This document shows, in pieces, positions 11,365 through 23,532 of a stretch of 64,000 nucleotides of DNA. The position numbers and the translations under genes were made by a program. Source of the DNA: Symsagittifera roscoffensis (Eukaryota; Xenacoelomorpha; Acoela; Convolutidae). The notes below the pieces were generated by a model. The model had not been told where the DNA came from and ran no database searches. It saw nothing but the letters and a program-made list of their open reading frames with translations. Position 1 is the first letter of the stretch. Every line of letters begins with the position of its first letter. The stretch spans positions 83,197,847 through 83,261,846 of the forward strand of contig NC_087064.1 in NCBI RefSeq assembly GCF_963678635.1, in the 5' to 3' direction.

Positions 11365-12582
11365 GCTTACTCGCGACAGAACAAAATAATTATGTATTTT
11401 GAAACAAACAAAATTTAAGAGATTGAGGGTTGAAAATTGGTTGCTACAAAATTAATTTCGTGTGAACTATTTTTGATTCGGGAAAAAGTCAACCGTCAAA
11501 GCATAAAAAGTCCAGTTTTTTCTCAGTCAGAGCCAATTGTTAAACGTTAATTACCTCACTTATGCAATTGTTTTTGTTCAAGCAATCTTACCAAAATCTG
11601 TATATAAGTGCAATTTATTCAAATTCTGTTGAATGACGACTTAAACCCTTTTTTATCCTCGTGGAGTGAAATATGCTCGGATGGCCTTCCAGGGGCTTAA
11701 GGAAACAAACGTCTAGAGATGAAATGAGCAACTATCATTCCACAAATTTCACAGATAAAAAACACGAGGATGGTTCCCTTGAAAGGAATAGAAAGGAGTT
11801 CCCATAGAAAGGAATTTCCGGCCCCACTGGCCCCGTAGCCAAAAAACGGTTTTCTGGCAAGCACTTAAAATCGCGGGTTGCGTATCCAGTTGTGTCAAAA
11901 TTCTCGATTTTCTTAAGTTTTGGTTTTCTTTTTGTCTCGGTGTGCCCTCTATCTCTGAAATTCTTGAGATGATGGTTGCTCAAATTATCTGTGAGTTTTT
12001 GTTTTCTTTTGGGCCTGAACGTATATCAGATTTCCGTGGTGACTGGCGAATAGGCATTTTGGAGTTTTCCTTTTGCGATATGCCAGAAACATCGAAGCAA
12101 ACTAGAACATGTTTTTGCTCGCGTTTTGATCAGTTTCGTGAAGAACTTGGTCCAACAGAGCCGGGATTTTTGAATACGGTCGTTTTTTAGTTTTCATATC
12201 AATTTCGTTAGTACCAGTCTATTTCGGCTGTTGGCAATGCTAGAATGCGTTTACATTGATTCTTCCAAGAAAACTCAGGATTATCATAGGAACGAGCTCG
12301 ATGGAATATTGCTGTCTGTGTGGTAGTCATGGAACCTTTTGCAGCATTTCCGAGTTCTTTAATTTTCCCAGAGTAGTGACGCCATAGCAGATTGGCTATA
12401 GCAACCCAAAAAAGTTAGGTAGTGTCGTTAATGTAGTAGTATCAAAGCTGATGGCTGCCGCACAAATGTTGTATTTGTTGTTAGTAGCTGTAATAGAAGT
12501 TCGCACGGTAAAATTTTTTCGTTTACTGGCGAATATTTGTGTATTTTTTTCTCTTTTTGTATTTGTTGTTTGCTTAGTAGTA
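11365..12582 (+). repeat. Segmental duplication block A, copy 1
   Basis: Closely matches 48548-49698 in the same orientation, from ACAGAACAAAATAATTATG through TTGTTTGCTTAG. This copy has an extra stretch of roughly 60-90 bases around 11790-11875 that copy 2 lacks. Open frames shared by both copies (11942-12190 and 49059-49307, 82 codons, six amino-acid differences) are not recognisable as a family. They could be non-coding, because similarity is no higher in them than around them. At 12583 the match stops where a small inverted-repeat element begins. Confidence 0.88.
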
Positions 12583-12583
12583 G

Positions 12584-12791
12584 TATTGTATCGTGTCCCG
12601 GATCCTAAGGGGGGCCTTCCTAAGGGGGGATCCTCACGTAAAGTAAAATCCTAGGAAAGGGGTCCTTAATTTTTCGGAGGACCCTTATCCTAGGATTTTG
12701 TAAATGAACGCAAGTTCCCACCCCTAAAGTAAAAGACCCCCTCCTTAGGATCTTGTTACGCTGAGCTTAACAACCGGGACCCGATACAATA
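12584..12791. mobile_element. 208-bp MITE-like element with terminal inverted repeats
   Basis: The left end TATTGTATCGTGTCCCGG and the right end CCGGGACCCGATACAATA are inverted repeats with one mismatch. The outermost TA on each side could be a TA target duplication. The interior is unusually rich in G and C runs (CCTAAGGGGGGCC, CCTAGGATTTT). No coding capacity, so it would be non-autonomous. It sits where block A's match to copy 2 ends. Confidence 0.65.
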
Positions 12792-13318
12792 ATTCCTTCT
12801 AATTCCTCTTGAAGCGGTCCCTTTTCCCGCGAAAAATAAAGTTAATCGTCCTAATTCTTGAACTTTTCTTTTTCGTCCTAGTTTTATGTGGATATCATTT
12901 CCTGGCTTTCTTTCTTTCTTTTCGTCAAAGATTTATCATGCTACTAAAAGTTTGTTATTGAAAACGAGCCAAAGGATTTCAAACATTTGTTTGAATTAAC
13001 ACTTGGTTTGCGTCAAATAGTTTATTTGCCTGAAGCTATTTATGTTAAAACAAGGATTGAGCCCAATACGAGTATTTTATTAGTTGTAAATTGGTAAAAA
13101 CCAAAACATGTACAAGTCGAAGTATAAAAAGGACGAACAGTAAAAATCATCTGAAAATATATGTTTCAGAATTTATTTTTTTTTGAAATCAGTCAATTAT
13201 CTATTTGGTTCAATTTTTCAACATTTTGTTTCGTTTAGGTCCACGTTTCACATTACTAGCAGAGTTTGCACATAGCTGGCCAGTTTCTCTTCATTGTAGA
13301 ACATCCATAACTATTTCT
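12792..13318. other. No gene seen
   Basis: AT-rich sequence between the small inverted-repeat element and the 3' end of the minus-strand retroelement. Nothing further is supported. Confidence 0.5.
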
Positions 13319-16300
13319 CTAGGGTAAGAAATCATGGTCTGAGCCAAGACTCCTCCACTTGGTCCGTGTGCCTCGGAAGCACACACTGGAAGCACGGAGC
13401 ACGGCAAAAGACAGCCGGCACATCACCCAGTTCATAGTTTTACTATAGGATTTCTCCCACTTGGTAGATAATAATTCTCCTATTCTCCGAAGGAAATTTG
13501 CAAATTCTGGAGCGAGCATCCCATCAACAGACACGACAAGAGGAGTGAAAGACATGTGTCTTTCCTGACACGCGTCTGATTTTTTTGTCTTTTTCTCAAC
13601 CTCTGCTGAGTGCAAAACACTCATGGGTCTTCTGTTCGGATAGGAGATGGCGTCGGTGTCAGAGACACGAAAATCAAAAGACGCTCCTCCCTGTCTAACA
13701 TTAACTCTACGACAAAACAAATCTGCAATTAATGCGGGTGTCTCATCTTGCGGGTTGTATTCTCTAATAACAGGCTCTTTCTGTACATCCTTCCAAACTA
13801 AAGAAGCTAAGTCGCCTACAGCGTCCCTAATCTCATTGTGCCGTTAAGTTAAGAGACCACCTTTTTTGCACGCTAACGCATGCCGTAGGGTGAATGATGA
13901 CTGGCAACCATCACAAAAAGTTGGCGAAGCTTTCAAGTTTTTGTTATACCGGACACTCAATGCATCCCGAAACTCCACTTTCCGCAGCAATCGGTAACTC
14001 TGTCAGCCAGGCAGATAAGCTTCCTTCATTGATCCTTTTTACTGCACGAACTTGGTCTGCTGGTAGCTCATTCAATAACTCCCGCAACAACTCTTCATGT
14101 TTTTTTTCCATTATTCGATGATGTTCTTTTCCGCGATCGAGACATTTGCTTTCTGTGGTCTTCATTAGAAAAACCGTGCTGATCAACAATAGCATCATAA
14201 AGAACCGTAATTGCTTCCCGTGACGCGTTCTAAGACTCATCAGCGAAGCTGGTTGGGTTAGACACTCCAAGACCACCCTTTCTTGCTGGCAAACAAAAGA
14301 GACGTCTCTCGATTGATGAAATCGACGAAATTCCAAGTATCGCAGGTAAGATTTTCTCCATCAGAAGGTTCTCTAGCGGTTGAAAAAGCTGACTAGAAAC
14401 ACCCAAAAACGATGGGAAAAATTCCATTCCCCTTGTAGGGACTTAGTCAGTTCTGATAAAGCATTTTTTGGTTCTGTTTTTGCAACAAATGAAACTTTCT
14501 CAGTTTTGTCTGCCCATTCAAGTTCGTTCTTTTTCAGATAGATGTCCTTCTCATTTCCGTCTCCAATGAAACCGCCCAAAAACCTCTTCTCTTCCGCTAT
14601 AGTAATCGAGTACTTGTCAAATATGTAATGCGCTTCTTCAGCATATTGTTTATCGACAATCAGAAAACTTTTGGAAGGCTCTGGAAAGTAACCGATGGCG
14701 GGACCTTACTCAATCAAGTTTCTGAGCCATATCTCCAAATTCTTGAGTTTCGCTATGTCCGCAGAATCATCAGCATACCAACTATGAAACACATTGTTCG
14801 GATCCTTTAACTTCCGAATCAGGGGAAGAAGTGAAACACTATAGAAGAACATTGCCAGTGGGTCTCCCTGTGTTGTTCCTTCCCTAGTGTATATCACTTC
14901 ATCGGCGCCAGCAACAAAAAGCGACGCGAAGCCTCTGTAAGTATTGAAGAGAAATCTAGAACATCTAGGCCACAATATTCGCGCATTCCACAACGATGTT
15001 TCATGATTGAGCAAGTTTAAAGCAGTTGATGCATCAATCAACAGCATGCCACAGCCATCTTCCTTGTTGTCATCAAAAACATCAGAGAGCGCATGAATTG
15101 CACCTTCAACGCCAGCTTTCAGCCCACAAGCTAATTGATCAGTCAAACGTGTTTCTTCAAGGTCATTTTTTGTGAACTCAGCCACACTTTTTCAAATTAT
15201 TCTACGTAGACACTCGCCTATGCCAATAGGTCGCACGCCAGGAAATTTATCAAGCGCAATAAATCTTCCAGAAACCAGTGCTCGCACTTTCGACCATGGT
15301 AAGGTTTGATTGCACATTTTTGTGGCGAGAGTTGCAACTTCGTCTCTCAAGTGTGAACTGTGAGCCCCTTGACGTAGAAAAATCGTCTGCCAATGATCAG
15401 AAACTGTTCCCGAAGCTCCCGAACTGCCCTGCAAAGAACGTGTCGTCTTTTCAATGGAAGCAGAACTGAATATAACATCTTCAAAGTCTTGTAAAACTGG
15501 CATTTGCAATGGCGAAGAGAGATGTGACTTGTGTGGCTCTGGATGCTTTGGCTTCAAGGTCTCTAAAACGGTCACACCTTTCTTCACTTCTTGCATCGGA
15601 TCAAGCACATCCCCGCTTGCTCTCTCCGGGAGCCACCGCATAGCGCTTCTCAGTTTGCTTTTCATCATTAATGAAGCAAACAGTTTCGAGACAAGTTTGC
15701 CGTCCAAATTATCTTGATTTATTTGTTTCGTTTTACCACATCTCACTTCTTCCGCCAACAAGTTGTCAAGTTTGTTTTCCTTCCAATCTTCAATGCGCCG
15801 TCCAATAAGTGTTCGAATGTCTTTCGATGCTTTGATCATTGGATCTCTTTGTAACAAAACACGACTCATCAACAGAACTCTTACTGAAGTGGAATCAGCA
15901 GTGATAGAAAGAAGCTTCAGTTCATGTGTCAGGAGATCCATTAGGCAAAGTATATAGTCTTTTTGGCAACCGTCCACTTTTCACCCATCTTTCAGTCCAA
16001 ATCGAATGATCAAGACAAGTTGATTTGTCAAGTGACGCACCGAATTCTTCCATCATTATGTCTTTGTCATGGCTTTCAAGATTCAGATCAGTTTCTGGTA
16101 GCACATCTTCTATTTGCAGGTCTTGCATGGCTTGAGTTAATCATGTGCGGCCATTGCTTGTCGGTGTAAAATAATCGCGGTCATTGTTATCTTGTGATAG
16201 TAACAAGTCTTCCACTTAAAACCCGCTGGTATTGGAAACACTGAGCTGCGAATCAGAATTATAGCCCACATAATTAGGCGGTTTGATAATTCTCTGAGTC

Positions 16301-16419
16301 CGCCTCATGATATCGCGAGCGTTCCTCGAACCAAAGGGCACTGTCGAAACCCTGTCGAAAGGGAGAAAACGTTTTGAGTCGAATGGTGATAATGCAAGTT
16401 TGTTTTGTTTCTTTGTCAT
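13319..16419 (-). pseudogene. Reverse-transcriptase retroelement with zinc knuckle, decayed
   Basis: Minus strand, pieces in order 16419-16216, 16128-15922, 15977-15192, 15185-14706, 14579-13944, 13930-13830 and 13720-13319. The RT shows a GVRPIGIGECLRRII start motif, motif A as LLIDASTALNLLN, motif B as EGTTQGDPLAMFFY and catalytic YADDSA. Further down come LSAWLTELPI, a candidate knuckle (CDGC, then HALACKKGG with RHNEIRD) and a tail with FTPLVVSVDG and NWVMCRLSFAVLR. This domain order is common in retroelements of marine invertebrates. The family name is left open, though a non-LTR type is most likely. At least five frame changes or stops make this copy inactive. No LTRs or target duplication were found. 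Confidence 0.8.
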
Positions 16420-16870
16420 ATTGGTGTTTTTTTTCGAAACTAAATTTTAGTTGATCACTCTCATTGTTTTTCCAGTGAATAATGTGTCCCTGAAGGTTTG
16501 GTGGACCAGTTCTCTCTGTGCACTCCGTTTTTCTCCTTTGGCGCTCAATTTTTGAGTGCCTTCTAAACAGAAGCTAAATTTTTATTCTTTTCTACAACGC
16601 AAATGATAGTTTCATTTCACTTCAGATACTCAGTTTATACCAAACAAAGTTTGATTCATTTTACCAAAAAAGAGCAGAAGACTCTACATTTTGATTTAAA
16701 AAAGAGGAAAAGAGAAGGAATATGTTGTCAGATAAATCAGCGTTTAGGCAACATTGTATAATGTTGCCTAAATCAGCTAAATGCCCGTAGTTAAATGCAA
16801 CAAATTAAGGGGGACGGGAGGTTGGTGGTGGTAATTTTGTTCTGCAAAAGGTAAGAGTGGGGTTGGAAGG
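16420..16870. other. Junction between retroelement and Polinton
   Basis: No gene. Contains the perfect hairpin at 16743-16772 and a purine-rich GGGGGACGGGAGG-type stretch after it. The Polinton terminal repeat may lie here but I could not match it to the right side. Confidence 0.4.
16743..16772. repeat. Perfect 13-bp hairpin
   Basis: TTTAGGCAACATT and AATGTTGCCTAAA are perfect inverted arms around a 4-base loop GTAT. It lies about 110 bases beyond the 3' end of the Polinton PolB remnant. It could be a transcript 3' structure, an element end, or a separate palindrome. Confidence 0.7.
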
Positions 16871-16882
16871 GTGGCTTAAATT

Positions 16883-19800
16883 TTATTGACCATTAAGGAC
16901 GACCGAATATAGTTTCCGTTTTAGGGCGATGAGTTCTCTGATCGGCTTCCCACCAGTCTCGTCTTTGAACTTCAGCACAACTTTCTTGTTGGTATCCTCG
17001 AACAAGAAATGGTCCTCATCGTAATTTGAAAAGTCGAAATCAGCTTCTGTTTTCTCTAAGTCTCGGTAAACGTCATCAGTTTTTATGGCATAAATGAAAC
17101 TATCAGTGTCGGAGTAAAGGAATTCCAAGTTTAGATTCGGTGTCATCTTTTGATAATGAAACTGAAACATGAAACGCTAACTTAGACTCCATTGTCTTAC
17201 CGAAAGCTGAATTAACAATTAGTTTGTAAAAATTCTCCTGGAAATTCACCCCGCTTTTCTTAGGCGGGTGTTGAGATCTACAAAGGGTGCCATCCAGTGA
17301 CTCTGGCGGAACTAAAGAACTTTTGCGAGGTGAGTTATTTCCATTCCCAGCTCGTGGTACAATTTTAGGGTAAGGTAAGGCAAAACATAACCTTCTTTAG
17401 GATGCAAGGTCTTTAGAAGCTTTGGCACATTTGGCAGTGTGGTGATTCCCATTTTTCCAACTTGTCGACTTGCTCGTTGCTCATTGCACCGATGTCCATT
17501 ACTTCACGAGAAGGGGCAAGGGGGTAATCAGCAAAGAAGTCGTGAAGCTCTTCGGGTATGGTCAAGTTGACTTCAACTATATAACCCCACTCTGAGATTT
17601 CGCTGGTGAGCAGTATGTCTGCCAGACTTTTTTGAACTATTGAAAAATCGTTTAATGGCAAAAGGCAGTGTTTCAATATCCACCCGTACAAATTGAGGAT
17701 GTAGCTTGATGATTCTGAGGGCAAAAAATTGTCGATGTATTTGTTGTTTGCTTTGTAAAATCGGCGCGCGTAAACCGACGACATGCCTCCTTGTGTCATT
17801 CGCTGCACAAGGTCCAGATGTTCACGGTCCGTTAAGAGTTTCAGTTCGGGCTTACCAACTTTTAGAAAGGCGTCCCCGGAAAGGTGACTTGCCGTGAAGT
17901 AACAATGGCAATCCAGCCCGTAAGTTTGGTAGCAAACTTCACGAAAAGCTTTGAAAACGGAAGCAAGCAATAGCACATCTGTAGTCAAGTACAAGTCGTG
18001 GTAATCACCAAGTGAGCCACACTTCAGTTCGGCAAAAACCTTAAGCGCATGATTATACTCGCTTCTTGAAACACTCACATCGCCACCTGTTAAACTACTT
18101 TTCCACATTGCTCGCGGGGGAAGGCGAGTTTCTCGGAATTTTTCGAATGAGTTGAAGTATGAGTAGAGGTAATGGCCTTTCTGTTTCAACAAACTGACTT
18201 TCTCAGGTGAGTGGCCAAATTTTTTAAAACAGTTCTCCAGCAGAAAAAAATTTTCTTTGGGCAAATTGTCGACAAGTTTTGCCAACGGTGCTAGCATGAA
18301 CCTAGACCAATCGATGAATCTCAGATTTTCGTAGTTTTTTGATTTTTCCATTTTTTGTCCAAGCACGTTTTTATATATACTGAGAATGTCAAGGATATAT
18401 ATTTTTCTTCAGATGAAGGTATTACGAAAACAGTGTTTTGCGAATCGTTTTTTGCCAGCGCCTTGATTATAAAGTGTAAATCATAATTTGACAAATTATG
18501 AGCTAACACTGGAATGTGATTTGTTGTTTTTCTATTAACGTTACACTCATTGTGTGCCCAACCCAGGAACTTGTTGGTGTAAGGGCAATGATCAAGTACC
18601 CTTTGATCATTGTCGGAAAAATCGTTCTCGCATATCCAACAAATTGTAGCATCTTCCCGTTCCTGGTCTGTTATACCAGTGAAAGTGTAATATTTCCTTT
18701 TTTCTACGTAAATTTGTCTCGCTAACGATTCAAGGGAGCTAATTAGCCCTTCCATCACATTCGTTCCTCTTTTAAGCTCAAATTTTAACAGATCTTTTTC
18801 CCAAATTCGATTACTGCTAATGCGTATTCGCACGGTTGATGGATTTCAATTGTTTGCGTGCTAGATTTTTGCGGATCGGGTTGCGTTCCGTATACTGGTA
18901 AGAGCAGTGACTCCAAATCAAATTAGATTACTCTGGGTACGTACCAACGAGCTGTTAAATTTTTAAACTTGTGGTCATCTTTTCCCGGTTTGGTGTCAGC
19001 TCTTGATGTCATTACAGAGTTTCGAAAGAAGCGCATGTGTGGAAACATTTGCGGCAAATCTTAGATTAAAATCGATGCACTTTGTGCCGCACATAATTGA
19101 CCAGTTTCTGGAAATCACTTATCAACACATAGTGATATTTTGATCCATCTGTCAGCAGCAACAAGTCCACAATAAGGTTAGTAGTGAATCTGTTCGATAC
19201 GCTTATGGACAACAATTCACCATCGTTGTACCTAAACAGAAAATTGAGTTTTATACCTAGGTTTGGAATGAATTATAAAAATTGTTTGAAGAGGTGAAGA
19301 TTGTTAATGAGGGAATTTTAAGTTTTTTAAAAGGCAAATAGAAGTTGCTTGTCGGAAGACGTTGATTTGACAATTGTTCAGCTTTTCAAATCTGTCCAAA
19401 TCCATCAGACTCATTGGTTTTCACAATTGCTTCTTTGTCGAGATAGTAGATAGAGACTTTGTTTTTCTCCAGCAACCGTCTAGTTGTGAGGTAGAGGGCC
19501 GGCTCATTCAGATTGTGATACGCGGCAACAAAGCAATAGAGAAAGCAACGGTCATCGTCTTTAGTGTTGATATTTGTGAGCAGAGTAGAAGCTGCGCTGA
19601 GTGCATCAGGTAGCTCGAGGTAGGATCCTGCTCTTGTTGGTGAGAAGGCCGCGAAACTGATTTGCAATTTTTCAATTCTGTCAATAATCCATCCGCTACC
19701 ATGATAAGAGAACGAATTGACTTGGTTGACCATATGTTCAATCAGTTCCAAGAATTGATCCCCAGCTATTTCCTCGAAGTACACTTTCAATGTCTTAGTG

Positions 19801-20345
19801 TTCAGAAACAGCATGGTCCTTTCGAAGTTTCCACTGTCCCATCTCGCACAGTGGGATTTTGATCACTCCCTCTTCCACGTGGAATTGCACCTTGTTCGGA
19901 CAATCTCTTAGACTCTTTCCAGTATGAGAGCATCTATTTCCTCCTTGTTTTGCATCATGACTTGAAGCAAATCCATTTCTTTTTCACCAACTTTGAGATC
20001 GTATCGACGCAACTTGCCTCTGAACGCGCTTTCCGTTGGGGCAGCGGAAGACGTCGTCTCAATGCCGTCTCAAACTGGCAATGCGTGCTTCTTCAGCAAA
20101 TGTTGTCCATAGCTTTCCGCGGTGAGAAATATTGTATGGCAATAGATACAATGACTGTTGGAAGTCATGTCATGTACCAGCTCGACGTGCTTTCGGGCTT
20201 CCGACAAACTCTCGATAGATTCGAGGCACTCATCGCAAACAGTTTGAGGAGGAGTGGGAGGAAGGATCTTGTGAACTTTTCGCTCATGTCTTCTCAAGTT
20301 TCTTTTAGAGCTCAGTATTTTTCCGCACTGCTGGCAAGGAACAGG
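16883..20345 (-). pseudogene. Polinton protein-primed DNA polymerase B, disrupted
   Basis: Minus strand. It starts with C2H2 fingers (CQQCGKILSSKRNLRRHERKVH near 20335-20270, two more to 20070). Next is the NTKDDDRCFLYC segment usual upstream of Polinton PolB (19814-19386). Exonuclease motif I is readable as FDLESLLL near 18925-18905. A C-x2-C...DHCPYT zinc-like segment and exonuclease motif II HNLSNYDLHF fall in 18833-18321, and YHDLYLTTDVLLLA in 18366-17413. The palm has GGMSSVYARR and motif C YSDTDSF (17170-16883). The motif A region reads SSYILNLYGW and lacks the Asp-containing stretch that normally precedes NLYGW, so the catalytic Asp appears deleted. Frameshifts lie near 18350 and 17200-17400 and there are stops between 19380 and 18830. 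Confidence 0.88.
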
Positions 20346-21128
20346 TGTCGCGATAGAAGTAGAATTCGGCTTTATTTGTTGAATTTACTGAACTAATTCA
20401 GGAAAATTTCAAGATTGAAGAAAAACTGGTTATGAAAAAACAAAAGCGAGAAGTGACTAGGACTAAAAAATTTTCGGGTAAGGGCAAGTAGAAGCCATTA
20501 ACGAGAGTTATACTTCGACGTGAACTTGACAATAAGTACTTTCCTTTCCAAAACATGGTTTATTACAGCTTTAAGCTCTTAATGTCTCATCACTCTGTTC
20601 AAGTGCAAGGGTTTTGTATATTAAAAACTGATTCATTTACAGCCTCAAACTTTTGCTGTTAATTTTAAAGGGTAGCGATAATTTTTTTTAAGTTTTGGCA
20701 ACTTTTAGGGGACTGGTTTAGACTTTCAATTAACATTTCAGCACTAAATTACAAAATTTAAAGCTTAGAATGATTCAGATTGAGCCTAAAATTTTTTCTG
20801 ACTAATTTTAACTGTGAAACAGTAATTTCCTAACGATTTCAAGCCCACTTCTTTGTTTGCTTAAATAGGTTTAATAAAAAGTAGAAATATGAGATAAAAG
20901 TATTCAAAAAATAAAGCCCTCATTTATATATATAAGTTGAAATACAATAGTAAACTTGAAAATTTTGTTAAAAAATGAAAATTTTGCAAACTAGATACCT
21001 TGATAGTTGCCGATGCATGATAAGCATAGATTGTCATTTGAATGTGTAAAAGATATCGGAAACAAAGTTTCCTTCATGTAATTCAGTGGCCCGTGAAATA
21101 TTTCATATCATGTCCTTCGCAATAATAA

Positions 21129-21204
21129 GGCATGGCCGTTAAATTTAAGGGGCAATAGCTAATCCGGCGTTGATCGTCGCTACGCTCCTCGATAACGCCT
21201 CCCG
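21129..21204 (-). repeat. GC-rich conserved motif, inverted copy
   Basis: Reads GGCATGGCC...GGGCAATAG...CCGGCGTTG...TACGCTC...AACGCCTCCCG. This is the reverse complement of 24593-24669 and 28655-28731 with some substitutions. It stands out from the surrounding AT-rich DNA. Confidence 0.75.
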
Positions 21205-21852
21205 TTCTGTAAACTCAAAAGAAAAAAATTTTTTTTTTCAACATTAAAGGAAAAACTCAAACTTATTATGTTGTAAAAAATGAAAAGTGAATTTAAAAAA
21301 AAATGTCTTCAAAGTCTATCAACAAAAAAACCAGTAAATTTTATAGGATCTCGAGCAGAGTTCTGCTGGTCCTGTTCGAAACTTGAAAAACATAATTTTT
21401 TAGCGATTTTTCCTTCTTTTTAGCTTAATTTATTTGTTCTCAATTTAAATTCAAGTGAATGTGGTTTGAAATTTTTAAAATCTATCTGATACCTAATTAG
21501 GACAATTAAAAAACGTTTATAGCCTAATGAGTGAAAGTAGACGCTTAAAAAACTGCAATTTTTTGAAAAAAAATCTGATTTTTATGTAAATATAAAAAAA
21601 AAAATTGGGAAAAATCCCTTGAAATTACCTTCAATCAATTTGCCAGGAATTTTTGAGCAGGCTTAAGGATCATGTTCAATTTTCAAAAAAAAACATAAAA
21701 ATTTCAATTTTTTACGTTTTTTACCCAAAAAATTGTCAGTTTCACACCCAAAACATGTAAATAAACTTAATAAAAAGCAGAATCATGGCCAAAAACACTC
21801 TCTGTTTTTTTGCGTAAGACCTGGCAAACCCCACCGGCCGGTCACAAAGTAT

Positions 21853-22020
21853 AATGAGAGAGAGAGAGAGAGAGCAGAGATAGTTGGACACTACAAGAAA
21901 TAGTTGGACCCTTCCATATTTATCTTTCTTTTGAAAAGTAAGCAATGTCCTGAAAAGAATATTCCAAATGGGGTTCACTAATGGGCCAATGTGTTTATCT
22001 CTCTCTCTCTCTCTCTCATT
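21853..22020. repeat. 22-bp perfect inverted repeat made of GA/TC microsatellites
   Basis: AATG(AG)n at 21853-21874 is the exact reverse complement of (CT)nCATT at 21999-22020, with a 124-bp spacer that contains ATAGTTGGAC twice. Identical non-microsatellite tips (AATG/CATT) argue for a true inverted repeat and not two chance microsatellites. Confidence 0.7.
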
Positions 22021-22266
22021 CTTTTTCAAACAACAATTTTAGCGAAAAATTATTCTCGATTTATGATTTTTTCTAGTTTTTCAAGTTTTTCTCTAACATT
22101 TTGCTGAAAACTTTACAGGGCAAACTTTAATTGATTTATTAAGCAAAACTAAAACTGAGACAATTAATATACACAAGTTATTGTTAAAAACAGCTTAAAA
22201 ATCAAATCAAACAAAAAAATATATACAACCTTGGAATAATATTTGAAACAAAGGAAAGTTTTTTGC

Positions 22267-22908
22267 TTAAGTTATCAGAACTCTCGAAACTGTAATTTCT
22301 CTTTTTGGCGCATAGCAAGCTGCATTTGGAGGGGTGCCTTGAATGAGATCTGGGGTCACTAGATCAATTGTCTCCGCACTCGATAAAACCCGAGCATCCG
22401 AATCGGAAGTTGATTGTTCTGGAGTTGAAACTGCTCCCCTAACAAACGATTCGGGAGACATTGCTGTCGGAATATCCCATTACGCTTCGCGCTCTGCATA
22501 ATCACGAATACATCCCTCCTGATTTTCATACAACGACCTTGACTCGCAGTCATACGCGAAGATATTTTTTCTTGGAGACTGCTCGAGCGAGGTTGTGTCG
22601 TTTATCTCAGTCTTTTCTAATGCCGGATAGCTCCCGTGAATAGTGCAACTCTCGTACATTCGTTTTCGAAAAAGATCGATGTGATCAAGGAGGTAGTTCG
22701 GTAGCTTGATATGACTTTTTGTAGTCCATTCCTCGTTCTGTTTCCCGTCGTTTTTTCGGGGAGCCAAGTCATTGAACGGACTTGCTGTAGACGGAGAGAC
22801 TCTCTCTTTCTGTTGATGGATGACTGCAATCGACTCTCTCGTGTAAGTTTGGTAGATAATCGTTCTTTCTCGATCAGACACTGATATTATTTGTAAAAGA
22901 CTAGTCAT
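22267..22908 (-). pseudogene. Unrecognised Polinton ORF with one in-frame stop
   Basis: Minus strand. A frame of 213 codons starting with ATG at 22908 is interrupted once, by TAA at 22480-22482. The 142-codon first part has a polar, Ser/Arg/Glu-rich composition with LPNYLLDHIDLFRKRMYE. The continuation after the stop is Ser/Thr/Pro-rich and ends at 22267. It lies between PolB and the plus-strand ORFs and runs in PolB's direction. I do not recognise the family. Location suggests an accessory Polinton gene; the single stop suggests recent loss. Confidence 0.5.
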
Positions 22909-23532
22909 GACTTAAAAATGTTTTACGTTTTGTTTAAAAAATTGACTGAAATACCGAAATGAAATTGAGAGAATGAAAAGTATGAAAAGTTTTTTCATGA
23001 GAATGAGATCAGGGAAGCGGTGGCATGGTTCATTTAGGTCAAAGCTAATACTTTTTTAGGCGAGGCTATCAAATTTTTTTCATTCTTTTACGCATGACGC
23101 CTGAGTTCCTGTTAAAATTGAATGTGAAAACCCAACTTTTTAGTTTTATGTGATAGCTTTATTATAGTGGCTACGGACGAAAGCATTAAAATTCAAGTTA
23201 GTAATAAGATAGTTTGCCAGACATTCTTTGTCATGCTGTTAAAGATTCATTACCATTATTCATAGCAGTCATTAAATCAACCGTCACAATAAAAAAACAC
23301 TAGAAGAATTTTAGAGTATAGCCGGGGCAAAAGTAACTTAATACCCATATAAAAAGTGGTTTATCGTTATAGATATTATATCCTTGGTGATTAAATTTTA
23401 TCATTATGGGTTATGGCGATCGTGAAATTTACCACCTAAATTTTCACTTTGGGAGCGCATGATCTGTCTCGTATACTGTGATCAGTCATCAACGTTCCAC
23501 ACTAAAATCCAGTTGGTTGTTATTCATTCATA

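Larger units (their letters stand above)
20400..22266. other. AT-rich spacer inside the Polinton
   Basis: No gene supported; a frame at 21742-22029 is antisense low-complexity. Holds the GC-rich motif at 21129-21204 and a pair of inverted GA/TC microsatellites at 21853-22020. Confidence 0.5.

Noticed and set aside
11942-12190. 82-codon plus frame shared by block A copies as a gene
   Set aside because: Open in both copies but without recognisable domain and with unconstrained-looking changes; left as part of the repeat.
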